Assembly: GCA_014904845.1 (NCBI GenBank)
Contig: MU119256.1
Location: 214,416-278,415, forward strand
Reading direction: 5' to 3'
DNA from: Acephala macrosclerotiorum
Lineage: Eukaryota > Ascomycota > Leotiomycetes > Helotiales > Mollisiaceae
DNA: 64,000 bases
This document shows positions 23,134 through 34,962 of this stretch, piece by piece. The translations under genes were made by a program, and so were the position numbers. The notes beneath the pieces were generated by a model. That model was not told where the DNA came from and made no database searches. It worked only from the letters and a program-made list of their open reading frames with translations. The stretch's first letter is position 1. Each line of letters opens with the position of its first letter.

Positions 23134-24382
23134 ATGTCCCAGATAGTTGAGATAATTGAAGGCGGCAAGGCGTGGTACCGCTGCCGCAAGTGAGTTGACG
23201 GCCACCACATCACCAGCACTCTGACTGACCACTTGAGCACAGTGGACCCATGGTACTTGGCGAAGCACCAATCTACCGTGCAAGTGATTCCACTCTTCAC
23301 TGGGTTGATGCACTGAAAGAGCCTCCCGAGTTGCACATCCTGCACATTGACCCCGATACCGGCGTCCCAAAAGGTGAAGCCCGAGTCTTGGTCCTTGAGG
23401 ACTCGGTCACAGTACACTACTTCCGGAAGAATGTACCTGGGAGCTACATCTGTGCTTATTATGGTGGAGTGGCTTTCATGGATGAGAAGACTGGGAAGTT
23501 GGAGATTTTGAAGAAGATCATTCCGAAGGAGGAGAGAGGAGAGAGGAGATTCAATGATGGAGGAGTGGATGCAAAGGGCAGGTTCTGGTTGGCGGAGATC
23601 GATAAGAAGGTCAGCCCAAGCTATTTTCCGAGTGCACTGCTTTTAGCACCCTCGAACGCTGATTAAGATAGGCAATGATGTATGGTGCTGGCAACCTTCC
23701 AGAAAGTTACGGTTCACCAAAAGGGCGGCTCTGGAGATATGACCCTGATGGAAGTCTGCATGAGATGGCAAGTGGGTTTGTGTGTGGTAATGGGGTAGAT
23801 TGGTCTCCAGACAACAAGACCTGTGAGTCCAAGAAGAATCATATCTGCTCTCAATCACGTGCTAATCTTCAACTGTCTACATCAACGACTCGGTAGGACA
23901 AAAAATGTATGCCTTTGACTTCGATCTCGAAAGTGGCTCGATTTCGAACAAGAGAAAACTAGCAGATATGGCTGGGACTGTTGGAGAACCTGACGGCATG
24001 GTAGTCGAGTAAGTAAGAGATCTGCCTTGTGTCTCTCGGTTTTCTGACCTCTACAGTACTGCTGGAAACCTCTACGTCTCTGTTTATGGCACAAATCGAG
24101 TCAGTAAGTCATTCAGCCCTTGCTCTCGTACCGAGGGATGTGAGATAACACAATATTCAAGTGGTCTTTGATCCCGCAGGTAAACACTTGAAGGATATCA
24201 AATTCACGGGCAAGAACATGGCTTGCCCTACGTGGGGTGGCAAAGATCGCGATACTCTATACATCACATCAGCTAGGGGAGGCACTGGTGATGAAACAGG
24301 AGCCGACGAGGGTGGAAATATTTTCAGCTTCAAGGTTGAAGGTGGGGTAAAGGGTCTACCCAAGCATGAATTTGACGGATGA
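23134..24382 (+). CDS. SMP-30/gluconolactonase-like beta-propeller, one splice acceptor abnormal
   Basis: Six exons by phase: 23134-23189, 23243-23609, 23672-23822, 23876-24008, 24057-24103, 24162-24382, about 324 residues. Family marks: GPMVLGEAPIYRASDSTLHW (metal-ligand Glu in LGEAP), RRFNDGGVDAKGRFWLAE (Asn and Asp ligands), CGNGVDWSPDNKT and EPDGMVVD, then NMACPTWGGKDRDTLYITSA. The protein is a calcium- or zinc-dependent lactone hydrolase fold (senescence marker/regucalcin group), probably cytosolic. The intron after exon 3 has a normal donor (gtgagt) and branch (gctaatc), but the only position that restores YINDSVGQKMYAFD is after caactg at 23875, i.e. TG where AG is expected. The next AG downstream would break the frame. 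So this copy may be damaged, or it uses a rare acceptor. Confidence 0.75.
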
Positions 24383-25619
24383 GACGATTCGAGTAGAGCA
24401 TGGGGTTAGTATCGAGATTTTTCCCATAGCCTTCGCTTGAGCATTCGTAGAGTTGGTACCCAGAGTATCGAGTAAATTCCAAAATGATACATTATCACCC
24501 TCGTATCAATTGAACACAATGGATTAGATGCTTGCCCAAAGGGGTTAAAATTATCAGGATAACCAGACTGTCAAAGACGGACCTTTGCAGCCCACGTCCA
24601 AATGTCTAGCCCTAGTTAGAGATTCGACACAAGCTAAGTAGTTCACTCTGAAGAACGACTCGAGTTCAAACCGATGCACCATCTGTGGGGTCAATGAAGA
24701 CCAAACGCCTGCCAAGAATCCCTGAGAGGCCCGAATTCACTTGTATCAAGTCTTCGACAATGTGGGGGCAACCTGCGATGAGGTCACCTTCATAAGGCAG
24801 CTAAGTATTTATGGAAGAGGCCGGAGTTTAAACCTAGGGTCTACGATAGAGAAATTTAAGTGAGCCCCTTTTCCGTTCTCCAAATCGCTGGATATGGCCA
24901 TCCTTCTCGACTTCTCAGCTATCTCGCTACTATTTTAGGTGGGTGTACTCCAAGCAAACGGCCGCAATTTCAGCCTCTCAATCTTCACTTCTCCTCAACC
25001 TATCTGCACTGCAGCCCTTAACCTTCTCTGTCCTCAACCTGTAACAACGTTCTCCTCTTCACTCGGGCACCCGACTTCACCGACGACCACAGATGAGCCG
25101 CTTTCCATGTTCTAGAAGCCAATCATCACCGGGCCATACCCAGACCATTTTTCATCGTTCAACTTCAGATCAATTCAAACTTGGCGAAGGCGAAAGACAA
25201 TGCACAAGAGCAGTATCCTTCATCTTCCTGTTTAAGCGAAGCGCCTCTACCTACCACCCCTCCCCAACCCAACAACCACAAAGAGGCGTCGATAATCCCA
25301 CGCAAGCTCAGATTAATTTAACAGAGGCTCCTTGACTCCTCCTTCACGCACAATCTTGCAAACACCTCAGCTTCAAAGCACTTCGACAATTCCAGGGAAG
25401 TGAGTAATGCCGTCCCAGTCTCTCAAATGTTACAATCTTCACAATTTAAGACTTTTCAACTTCAAATGCTCTGCATCAGGAACGAACAATGAGGCGCTGA
25501 CTCCTGATTTACAGTTCCGCTCCATCACGCCTCCACTCAAGACGTTCAACCTTGCACTCGGGCTTCACTTCAAAGACCCAACCTACTGAGGACTTTAATT
25601 AATCCATCAATTCCCAAGC
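24383..25619. other. long upstream region of the methyltransferase gene
   Basis: About 1.2 kb without a supported gene. The 3' half (24900-25600) is pyrimidine-rich with several short plus-strand frames (25093-25335, 25407-25589) that may be leader sequence. No domain is visible in them. Confidence 0.4.
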
Positions 25620-28600
25620 ATGGAAGGTCCTTCACGGAAGCGCTTTGCGCACGATCTCGAGGACACTTTACTATTTCCAACAAAACGAAGAAAATTGAAA
25701 TGGAGCTCCCAGGAGCATTTCGACGAACATACCGAAGACGAACTAGATAGCAGCGAATCGCAATCACTTAAACTCTCCTGGACATCGTGGTCTCCGCTCA
25801 CCAAACTTGATACCGATGAGGAAGATGATGACAAAGATGTCGATGACGAGGCCGGTGATTATGAGTTGGAGAATGTCAATATCGTCAAAACGACATCTTT
25901 CGTTTTCTCGCAGGCTTCTGAATATTATCCCAATGTCCTGCGGGAAATCAAAACTCCTGGTAGCCCGAGCCCGAGACGGAATCTTTACTCTCGAGACCTT
26001 AAGTTGTGGAAGGAGAAATTTGGAATAATAGCAAAGACAAATCTCCCGAAGCGCATCACGAGCTCGAGTTCATCTAACATCGGCAATTTCCTTGACAGAA
26101 AGTTTTACAGTTCTGTGGACAATGACGGTAGTACGTTTTCCCCAGGCGATTTCGTGCTAACCGAAGGGCCTCTCTTCGCCAGAATCATCTCTGTGTACCA
26201 GCAAAATGTAAGTCAATGTCCTTCCATTCCTGGGATATTTGAACTGATTGAAACCACTTGCGTAGTCAGATGGCGGGTACATTGCACACTTGCAAATGTT
26301 TCAGCACGGGTCGGATATTCCCATATTGAAGCAGCTAGCTTCCCCGGTAGAGCTCTTCCATACCACCAAATGCACAGACATGCCTATCGATTCGTTTGGA
26401 GGGAAGATCAAGGTCACTCGCGAGCCCGATTCCGAAGCCGCTGTGATTGTGGAGCAAAATTACGAGCTTGGGGAGTACTTCTATCGCCTATCCTACGATT
26501 CGGAGAAGCAGCGATTCCTTGATGTCCCCGACGTGGAGGGACAACCACAAGGCCCAGAATGTCCCTTCTGTATCCAGAACGACAACAACAAAGACCGAGA
26601 GAAGCAGTGTGCTATTCTCGGCACCAAACACAAGATGGTTAAAAGCAAGATATTTCTCGAGGGAATTCGTCATGCAGGTACTGCCTACCGTGTACATGAC
26701 TTCGTTTACATCTTCGAAGCGCTCGAGCCAAAGCAACCTTTCACTATTGGTCAGATTACCAGAATCTGTACCAAGCGCCGTCATTGGTTCTCTCCATCTA
26801 GAACCAAGAAAACGATCGACTACAGATGCATAAAGATTACCGTTGATATCTTTGAGCGGTACGACAAGTTGCTGAATGCTAGTTGGTTTTATGAATTCGA
26901 GGTACATGGCGGCAAGCACGCAGTGAGAGATGAGCGACGGTTGTATCGCACGAGGGCAGAGATGAAGATTACTCCAAATGAGCTAGAGGGTAAATGCTGG
27001 GTTCGGCCGTACGCAGACTTCGGTGGAATTCACGAACTTGATGCTTTCAAAGACAAGGCCAATCATTTCTGGGTGAAGGACCAGGTCAAGGAAGGTCTAG
27101 ATCTAGAGAGTGAGATCGGATGCGGCGCACTAGTTCCTTTAGAGGAATTGGAGTTCTCCCACCAGACGAAGGAAGAGATGCAAAACAAGAACAGACGCTT
27201 AGAGAACTTTCTCAAGCAGCCTGGAACGAAGCTTCGTGGACTAGTAGGATTCTTGTTCTAAGACCTCTGCCGATACTAACTCGCACAGGACATATTCTCG
27301 GGCGCAGGCGGTCTTTCTTTGGGAATGCAATCGAGCGGTCTCGTCGACCCGGATACACTGCATGCAATCGAATTTGACGCGGCTGCTTGCAAGACGCATG
27401 CGACCAACTTCCCCAAATGTATCATGCACAACGCAGACGCCTGTGAGTTACTGGAACGTGCGGTACGACGTGAGAGAGGTGAAAAATTGCAACCCCTGTA
27501 CGACGAAGGCGGAGTCATCCCAGAATTGCCTCGTCCTGGCGAGGTCGATATCATCTTTGGAGGCCAGCCATGTGATCTCGACAAAGGCTGGCAACTGAAG
27601 ACTGACATTCAGTAGGTCCACCTTGCCAAGGCTTCTCGACCATTAACCGTCACAAGAAGGCAGAGGATCCAAAGAACGCCCTTGTCGCGATGTACCTGGG
27701 CTATGTGGAGCTGTATCGACCTAAATACTTTCTGCTGGAGAATGTTAATGGGTTGCTTCATAACAAGGTAATTGACCAGTCGAAGCTCACCTCCCCAATT
27801 GATGAAGATGCTAACTGCTGCCAAACCAGCTTGGAGCGACAGAGGTTCTCGGCGGGGAGGGCAAAGCTATTTGTCTAGAAGGGGGTATCGAACAGGGCAC
27901 CGTAAAGTAGAAGTTCTCTAACTTTCTCACTGAAATTCTTACTAACGTCTTGCAGACTGATTTTCCGCTGTCTCACGGGCCTGGGCTACCAAGTGCAGTT
28001 CGCTCTCTTGGAAGCTGCCGAATATAATGTCGCCTCAACGAGAAAAAGAGTGATCTTCTGGGCCTCGCTACCTGACCACCCCTTGCCGTTCTTCCCGCAA
28101 GCAACAAATATCCTCCCACGCAAAATCAGCAGAATAGGCGACAGTGCTCTGACTAATTGGTATCGGAATAATCGGTCAGCCCCACACGGTAAGCTCAAAT
28201 TCTTAGAGCATTATTCCTCTTGATTCCGAGAATCTTGAATGTCCTAAGATTCCTAGAACATTCTCCTCTCAAAAATGCTTAAAATATGAATGCTAACTCT
28301 GAGATCATGGATACAGAAATGATTACAATGGGAGCTGCTATAACCGACCTTCCTCCTTTCGACTGGGAGAACTCCGTCGTGGAAGAAATGGAGGCGAGGC
28401 TGCGTCGTGACCACCGATCGATCCAGTCGTATCCAGTAGATATGGCGTCGAGATTTGTAGGCAAAGATCTCCAGCTATACCCATCAACCCGACCGCTCTC
28501 TGAATATCAACGCCGACTATGCAGAGACGAGGCGAGAGACGCTCCGCTTGGGAGACTGCGAAACCACGTAACAAATCGCTATCGACAAGATCTTGTCGAC

Positions 28601-29026
28601 CTAGTCAGCACAGTACCTGTGACGGAAACGAACAATCCAAATGGCAGAAAGACTTACCGCCGAATGGACATCGGGCTACCGTTGACCACCTGCCTGACGA
28701 CCGTTAGGCCCGATCAGAAGGCCGGTAATACAATTCACCCTACCCAACACCGAGTTATCAGTATCAGAGAGAGTGCACGCGCAATGAGCTTTCCAGACTC
28801 TTTCTTCTTTAACTTGAATATTATCACGGCTGTTGATGCATACAAGCAAATAGGAAATGCAGTTCCACCAAACTTTGCGCATGCTTTAGCCAGCGAACTA
28901 GTCATTGCTCGAATGGAGAAGCATGAACGACAGAGTCTAATCACTGGACCGACTTTCACAGCCTCGAAGCCCAAGAACACAGGGAAGATAGTTGATTTCA
29001 TCGATCTAACTGGGGACGATGATTGA
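25620..29026 (+). CDS. C5 cytosine DNA methyltransferase with BAH domains (DNMT1-like)
   Basis: Seven exons by phase: 25620-26207, 26266-27243, 27289-27571, 27616-27767, 27830-27906, 27956-28188, 28317-29026, about 1006 residues. N-terminus: basic/acidic, RKR-rich, probably nuclear. Residues about 170-470 hold two BAH-like segments (FSPGDFVLTEGPLFARIISV and VHDFVYIFEALE). The catalytic domain follows: motif I DIFSGAGGLSLGM (from 523), motif IV PPCQGFS with C620, motif VI ENV (658-660), motif VIII STRKRVIFWAS, and HPTQHRVISIRESARAMSFP then QIGNAVPP (motif X). It transfers methyl from AdoMet to cytosine C5. PPCQGFS plus ENV argue against RID/Masc1, which carries EQT in place of ENV, and against DIM-2, which has a different motif IV. 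The third intron sits inside motif IV and its ends are uncertain. No RFTS or CXXC domain is visible. Confidence 0.88.
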
Positions 29027-29194
29027 GAGATTGGGCGCTAATACGGCAAATACAGTTTGCAAAATGTTAAGGATTTTTGGAACCTCGAACATTGAAAAGA
29101 ACATAGATAGCTAGTAGTGCTGCACGCAACAAACCAGACATTGAAAACCACGAGTTGCATTCCTTTCCTGCTGTCTCTGAGTCGTTCTCTGCTA

Positions 29195-30409
29195 TCATAC
29201 CGTAGTTGTTACGGGAGCAGGACCTGCATTAAGGTGCTCCTCAAACCCTAGGTACAGTCAGCGGCTGTTCCTCCAATATGTTCCGGGAGACCGAGACGTA
29301 GTCTCAAGGACTATCACCAGACATTTTTGAAGACTTACATGTGATAGCTTGAATAAAGGCTTGCTTCTTGGCGAAAACTTCTGCCTCCGTCGTGAAAGCG
29401 CGTCTGCATGCGAAGCCATGATGGACATGACTGTACAGAGAGATTTGGTAGGGCTGACAGCTCGCTATGAGACCATTTTCGGCACCGCGTCTCTCACCCG
29501 GTTGAACTCGATTATCGTTGTCACCATATGCAACGCTGAGAGGTGCTGAGATGTTTTCAAACATCTTGCGCGTAGCGTTGGTCGGATGTGCTATGAAAGC
29601 TGCATCGAATTGACATTCTCCTTTCGTCATAAGGTTCAAGACCGGTACCCCACCGGCGCCTAGAAGATATCAACGCTGTGCTGATTTTAAATCAAAAGAG
29701 CTAGGAGGTATAAGAGGTAGCCAAACCGCTTATACAACGCCATCTTGTAGGTAATCTTAGGAGATGGGGTGAATACAATAACCAACACCACCGACCTTGT
29801 GGCAACCCTTTTCGGTCCGAAGCCAATGATCCGCACAGTCGAGCATCTGGTTTAAATCTTCTTCTGTGGGCTTCTTGAACTCGGGAATCTCGGAAGCTAG
29901 AAAGTCAGGTAAGTGGATGCAACATTCCGCTATTATTGGTGAACATACGACGCACATAAGGTTCCCCTTCTGCACGAACAATGCCTGTAGAGTTGATTAT
30001 GTATGCTATGTAACCGGCCTTATATTAAGTTAGAAGAACTGGACAAGGTTCGAGACGGGCCAAGACTGACACCTGCGAATTGGTCTGCGCTGAGTGCGGT
30101 CAGTGATGATGCGGCGCAACAGAACGTGAAACTTACAGAACCCTGCTATTGTGCCAAATTCCCTTCGCATCTGTAAGGAAAATAATGCCGGCTTTCCTGT
30201 TATAATTACCCCAAGGCATTGAGACATACCGAGGGTGGCCATCCTCGTCTGTGTCATCCACACCTCTTGGAACTCCTCTACAAAAGCACGAAATTAGAGA
30301 AACGACTTAGGCCACCGGCGCTAGTTGATTGTGAAATAACTCACTCGCATTGAAATCCGGAGAAGGCGCATGGTCCTGGTGTAGGGAACTTTTCGATATC
30401 TGCCTGCAT
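29195..30409 (-). CDS. dienelactone hydrolase family protein, many short exons
   Basis: Well-supported exons: 30409-30345 (MQADIEKFPTPGPCAFSGF), 30277-30137 (GVPRGVDDTDEDGHP to GIIFLTDAKGIWHNSRVL), 30089-30073 (ADQFA), 29896-29777 (to TEKGCHKVGGVGY), 29659-29339 and 29247-29195 (WFEEHLNAGP...stop). The catalytic elbow GYCAGG is formed across the 29776-29660 intron and supplies Cys. The Asp is in AYGDNDNR and the His in YSHVHHGFA. Fold: alpha/beta hydrolase, acting on dienelactones or related lactones and esters in aromatic breakdown; substrate unknown. The stretch 29897-30072 (AGYIAYIIN...) is coding-like, but I could not join it at both ends in phase, so one exon is unresolved or there is a one-base shift. 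Divergent from the TAPT1-type gene. Confidence 0.7.
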
Positions 30410-30925
30410 CTTGGAGTCTGTGAGGCTCGAGCGCGCGCTGTTTAGAAACACGATTCGAAAATTAAAATACAGGATAAAAGCAGCTGACGCAAGTCTGAAA
30501 TGTTTACGTGCATCCTTTCATTGCCACTAAGCAACGCAAGGAGAGTTGGAGCATTCCTAAGTCAGTGATAGTTTGCATTCCAAGTGAGATCGCGTGAATG
30601 CGCGACATCTGGGGTAAATCTCGGATAGCCCGTCTAGGTAGTGACGTTCTATTTAGATCACTTGATTAGCACTGTAACTTGTGTGCGCTGTGCGAAAAAG
30701 TCAAGATGATGTGAGTAATAATGTGGTGGGTGGAACTGGAGACAGCGTCAGCATTTATTGAGCTATGCTAGTGTGACGCTAAACCTAAACAAGCCTGGTA
30801 CGATATATCTTGATTTGACACTCGAGCATCACCGAACACCAAAAGTCACTTTCTGCATCGTCTTGCATCCACTTCACATCCGAATATGATAAATATCCTC
30901 ATGATTTGCCTATCAGTCATTCGTG
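30410..30925. other. divergent promoter region
   Basis: Lies between the dienelactone hydrolase (minus) and the TAPT1-type gene (plus). No coding frame of note and no clear motif. Confidence 0.4.
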
Positions 30926-33900
30926 ATGACCGTTGAGAGGGGGCCTTTGTACCAGGAGGGCGTGGACCCCAATGTGGCCTTACATCTAGAGGAGAGAATG
31001 GAGCACGAAATTCGGTCAGACAGCCAAGCACCAGGGCGAAGCTATACACATGACATAGCAAATGGAACGGGAAATGGCTACTTGGCTGTTCAAGAACCAA
31101 CTCAGCTTCCCTCGCCGTCACCGCCCCCTTCACCCCGAAGCGGCTCGCCGTCCATGGCTATCACGGATAATGCACCAGCAGAGTACACTACTTCATTGTC
31201 CCCTTCACATGGACACAAGTTTTCAGAATCTCCTGAAAATGCTTCGGGTGTCTCGTTGGGAGGAGAAAAGGAAGGGGCTGTCCTCGCGTCACCGTTCCCC
31301 ATTTCCAAGACATTTGACCCCGAAAAACTCGAGGACATCCTGGAAGAGAAAGTCAGAAAACCACGGAAGCTGTCGACAGCGAAGGCGAATGGAGAGGTCT
31401 TGAAACTATCTGCTTCTGAGATGGAGGAGTTAATGTCGCAACCAGAGTCGCTACCAGTAACCTCACCCGCCAAACTACCATCTGCGGCTCATCATCTGGG
31501 CCTGTCTCCGTCACCAATTATTGACAGGAGAAGCTCGGAGACCTCGCCATCCGAAGCTCATTTTGAGAGATCTCGCAAGATCAGCACTCCAGAATTCGTG
31601 ACACCCACAACAGAAGGGCTTGTGGATCGTCGAGCAAGAGCAGAGATCACGTCAAATCCTATGACCCGACGACCTGGAGCTTCCTCACGAGCAATTTCTA
31701 GTCCAGTCTCCTCAGGCTACCCACAAAGCTTTCATATAAGGCCAGCATCTGGTCAAGCATCACCTAAAAGGAAGCCAGTGCCACTGAGCTCTCGTCCAGA
31801 ACCTTTAAATCTAAGTCACGTGTCGTCCAAGAATATGAGCAAGTCTTCAGGAGCAGACTTGCCATCGCCGATACCACAATCGATTCCTTTACCGCCAATG
31901 TCCATACCAACCTACCTACAACTTGAGTTGTCATCAACAAGACCTTCGCCATTGTACATATATCGATCAGCAGCGAGCGAATTCCCGTACGAGTCATCAA
32001 AAGTCAAATTTGAGCGTTTATTGAATTTCTTGTTTCTTCCGCCGCAGTTGGAGCAGGTTCTCTACTTTGGTACTTTAGCCTGCCTTGACGCGTGGTTGTA
32101 CACTTTTACCATCTTGCCTCTTAGATTTTTGAAGGCGGCTTGGATTCTGATACAGTGGTGGGGCCAGGTTCTTGCAAAGGAGGCACGCTTCATCATAGGG
32201 TTCATCTATCATGGTACGGGAAGGATGTGGCATCGTTCACGAGGAAGGCGAGAGAGCATGGATTCCATTGATCGTTCTCGGAGCGCCTCGAGAGCCAGTC
32301 GTCCATCCACTTCGACAGCTCCATCGTATCAATCTCAGTCTGGACGAATGCTTGACGTCCCGACATCAAATGGAACAGTTCAAAATGGCAACATTGAACA
32401 CTTGAAAGCCGAGATAGAGCGAAAAGCGAAGCCAACATGGGGTCGCAAACATCGAAGAACGAAGTCCCAACCATCCTCACTCTCCTCCTACCACAAAGCA
32501 GATCTCCTGCAAGGCGCTGTTATCATTTGCAGCTGCATGATCCTCATGAAGCTTGACGCCAGTAGAATGTATCACAGCATCAGAGGTCAAGCAGCCATCA
32601 AACTCTACGTAATCTTCAACGCCCTCGAAGTCTTCGACAAGCTCCTCGCGGCCCTAGGACAAGACATCCTCGAATGCCTCTTCTCCAACGAAACTCTCGA
32701 ACGCGATGTTGATGGACGCTCCAAAATCCTCCGGCCCATGGGAATGTTTACCCTTGCCCTGATCTATAACGTCGTGCACGCCACAGCGTTATTCTACCAA
32801 GTCATCACTTTGAACGTCGCTGTCAACTCGTATTCCAACGCTCTCCTTACTCTTCTGATGTCCAATCAATTTGTGGAAGTCAAAGGCACGGTATTCAAGA
32901 AGATTGAGAAGGACAATCTGTTCCAACTCACCTGCGCAGATATCGTCGAACGGTTCCAGTTGTGGTTGATGTTGATGATTATTGCCTTACGCAATATTGT
33001 TGAGGTGGGTGGATTGAGTATGCTCGGTGGCGGACAGGGGGCGGATGGGGATTTGATGAGGGATGCTACTGCGCCGTCCCGAAGCAACTCGATCATGCCG
33101 AATAGCTTCACCATTTTACCAAGCTGGTCGGGAGAAGTTCTGTCACCTTTCTTGCTTGTGTTGGGGAGCGAGATGCTGGTTGATTGGATCAAACATGCGT
33201 ACACGGCGAAATTCAATAACGTCAAGCCTGCAGTCTACAATCGCTACCTCGACGTTCTGGCAAAGGATTACTACACCAACGTACGTATCTTCTTTTCTCC
33301 AAAAGCGAGCTAGCTAACATCAACACAGGCATTCGTAAACCAAAACCTAGTAAAACGTCTCGGCCTCCCCGTCATCCCCCTCTCCTGCCTCTTCATCCGC
33401 TCCGCCTTCCAAACCTACCATATGTTCCTCGCCACACACCTCCCACCCCCCATTCCCCTGTCCTCCACAACCTCCTCTTCAACTTCTCTCTCGGAATCCT
33501 CTAGCCCCTCTACCACCGCCGCACTCGAACATTTCGACACCATTATCCGCCGCGCTTTGGGTCGATCGACGTTTGGATTTGGTCCTGGTACTGGAGGTGG
33601 AGAGGGGAATGGGTATTGGAGCTGGATGCCTGACACGGATTCGATTCTTGCAGCAACCACAATGCTGGTATTCTTCCTTGGCCTCTTCCTCGTTCTCCTC
33701 GCCTTAAAACTAGTCCTCGGCATGCTGCTCTTGAAATTCGCAAGGAATCGCTACAAATCGATGAAGAAACGGGAACACGAAGCTCAAAAACAATCAGCCC
33801 AGCCTGATGGACAAGCACAGCCTCCAAAAGAGAATTACAACACAGAAGGTCGCCGTCTCGGTTCCTGGGGCATGACAGAAACAGACGAAGACAAAAAACG

Positions 33901-34039
33901 CTGGATCTACGATGATGATAAGGAGCATTTGAGGGGGATGAGGGAGAAAGAACAGAAGTGGAGGGAGAAGAGTGAGAGGATGGGAATACAGGAGTTTGGG
34001 AAGATTAGTAGGTATGAGATGGTTAAGAGGATTTGGTGA
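30926..34039 (+). CDS. TAPT1/Emp65-type ER membrane protein (DUF747 family)
   Basis: Exons 30926-33280 and 33329-34039 (48-base intron gtacgt...caacacag) give about 1021 residues. The first 340 residues are Ser/Pro-rich and disordered. The conserved core starts near 355 with FERLLNFLFLPPQLEQVLYF and CLDAWLYTFTILPLRFLKA. It continues through HKADLLQGAVIICSCMIL, FNALEVFDKLLAALGQDILE, FTLALIYNVVHATALFYQV and LLMSNQFVEVKGTVFKK, all hallmarks of the TAPT1/Emp65 family. About six to eight membrane segments are visible, the last near the C-terminus (LVFFLGLFLVLLALKLVLG), followed by a charged tail. In yeast the Emp65-Slp1 complex guards folding of soluble ER proteins; vertebrate TAPT1 affects cilia and skeleton. 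By homology this is an ER membrane protein with a housekeeping role. Confidence 0.92.
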
Positions 34040-34962
34040 GTGGAGTTGTAAATAGTCACTGTTGTGTACGGGGTAGAGAATGGGAAAGTGACATTTGCAG
34101 CGATTAAAGTTCGATGATGAGGCTGGTGATTTTCATGTTGAAATCTGAGTGTGGGGGAATACATCTGTCTGTCTGACAGATAATCATCAGGGTATCAAAA
34201 TGACCCAATTCAGACGAAATGAAAAGGGGCTGGTGAGGAAGGAGAAGCGATGGGCCTGCAAGTGCAAGTATCAAGAGGGAAGCCATTTTCATCAGTAAAA
34301 CAACCTCAAAGATGAGTACGAGATAGTCAAAACCCAAACTAAAAAATACAAACCCGATAAGAGAGTCTAAAAAGAAGGAATAGAAGTTAGGGAACTGACC
34401 AGAGTCCAGCTCACAAAACGACGTACAACCTCCGTATACATTCTAATAAGCAAATCAGCTATGCTCCTTTTATCGGGATGTCTGCCTCGTCTACACGACG
34501 AGATCAGACCCTTCCTACTTTCTTCGATCTTCGAGGGTCCTTTTTTGGTGTTACCTGGAGAGATGTGCTCCGATTATTAGCCAGTGTTATGTGAAGACAC
34601 TTCAAAGTGAATGCAAATGATATTGTATACTACAAGCACAGAGGCTCAATTACAGACTTTTACAACACCCGATATGACGTAGTCCTTTGGCCGCCAACGC
34701 CACGCTAATGTCTTTTTGACTTTTCAATTAACGTCTTTGCTCCCAAATGCTTATGACGTGCGACAGCAAATGCAAAAGCAAACAGTCCAAGCTCTTCAAT
34801 GCAAGTGCTCCAATGCATATGATGTGTAAATCCATTCCGACTCCAAAGTCACAACGACACCACTTGCCAAATTCGAATGCTCATATCCCCCAACTCGCCA
34901 ACTATGACAACATCTCCAAACCCAATATACACCAACTGCGCCAAATGATATTTGTCCAGGTC
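34040..34962. other. 3' spacer between convergent genes
   Basis: Between the TAPT1-type gene (plus) and the Dug2-type gene (minus). A small plus frame at 34747-35082 overlaps the end of the latter and is a shadow. Nothing else supported. Confidence 0.4.

Noticed and set aside
22741..23193. 150-codon frame upstream of the SMP-30 gene
   Set aside because: Overlaps the first exon of that gene in another frame and has no features.
25620..29026. Calling the methyltransferase RID (RIP-defective)
   Set aside because: RID/Masc1-type enzymes have EQT where this one has ENV, and the order of domains with BAH-like parts is unlike RID.
30197..30229. 33-base intron in the dienelactone hydrolase
   Set aside because: The frame reads through (RYVSMPWGNYNRKAG), matching what the family has there, and the size is too small for these introns.
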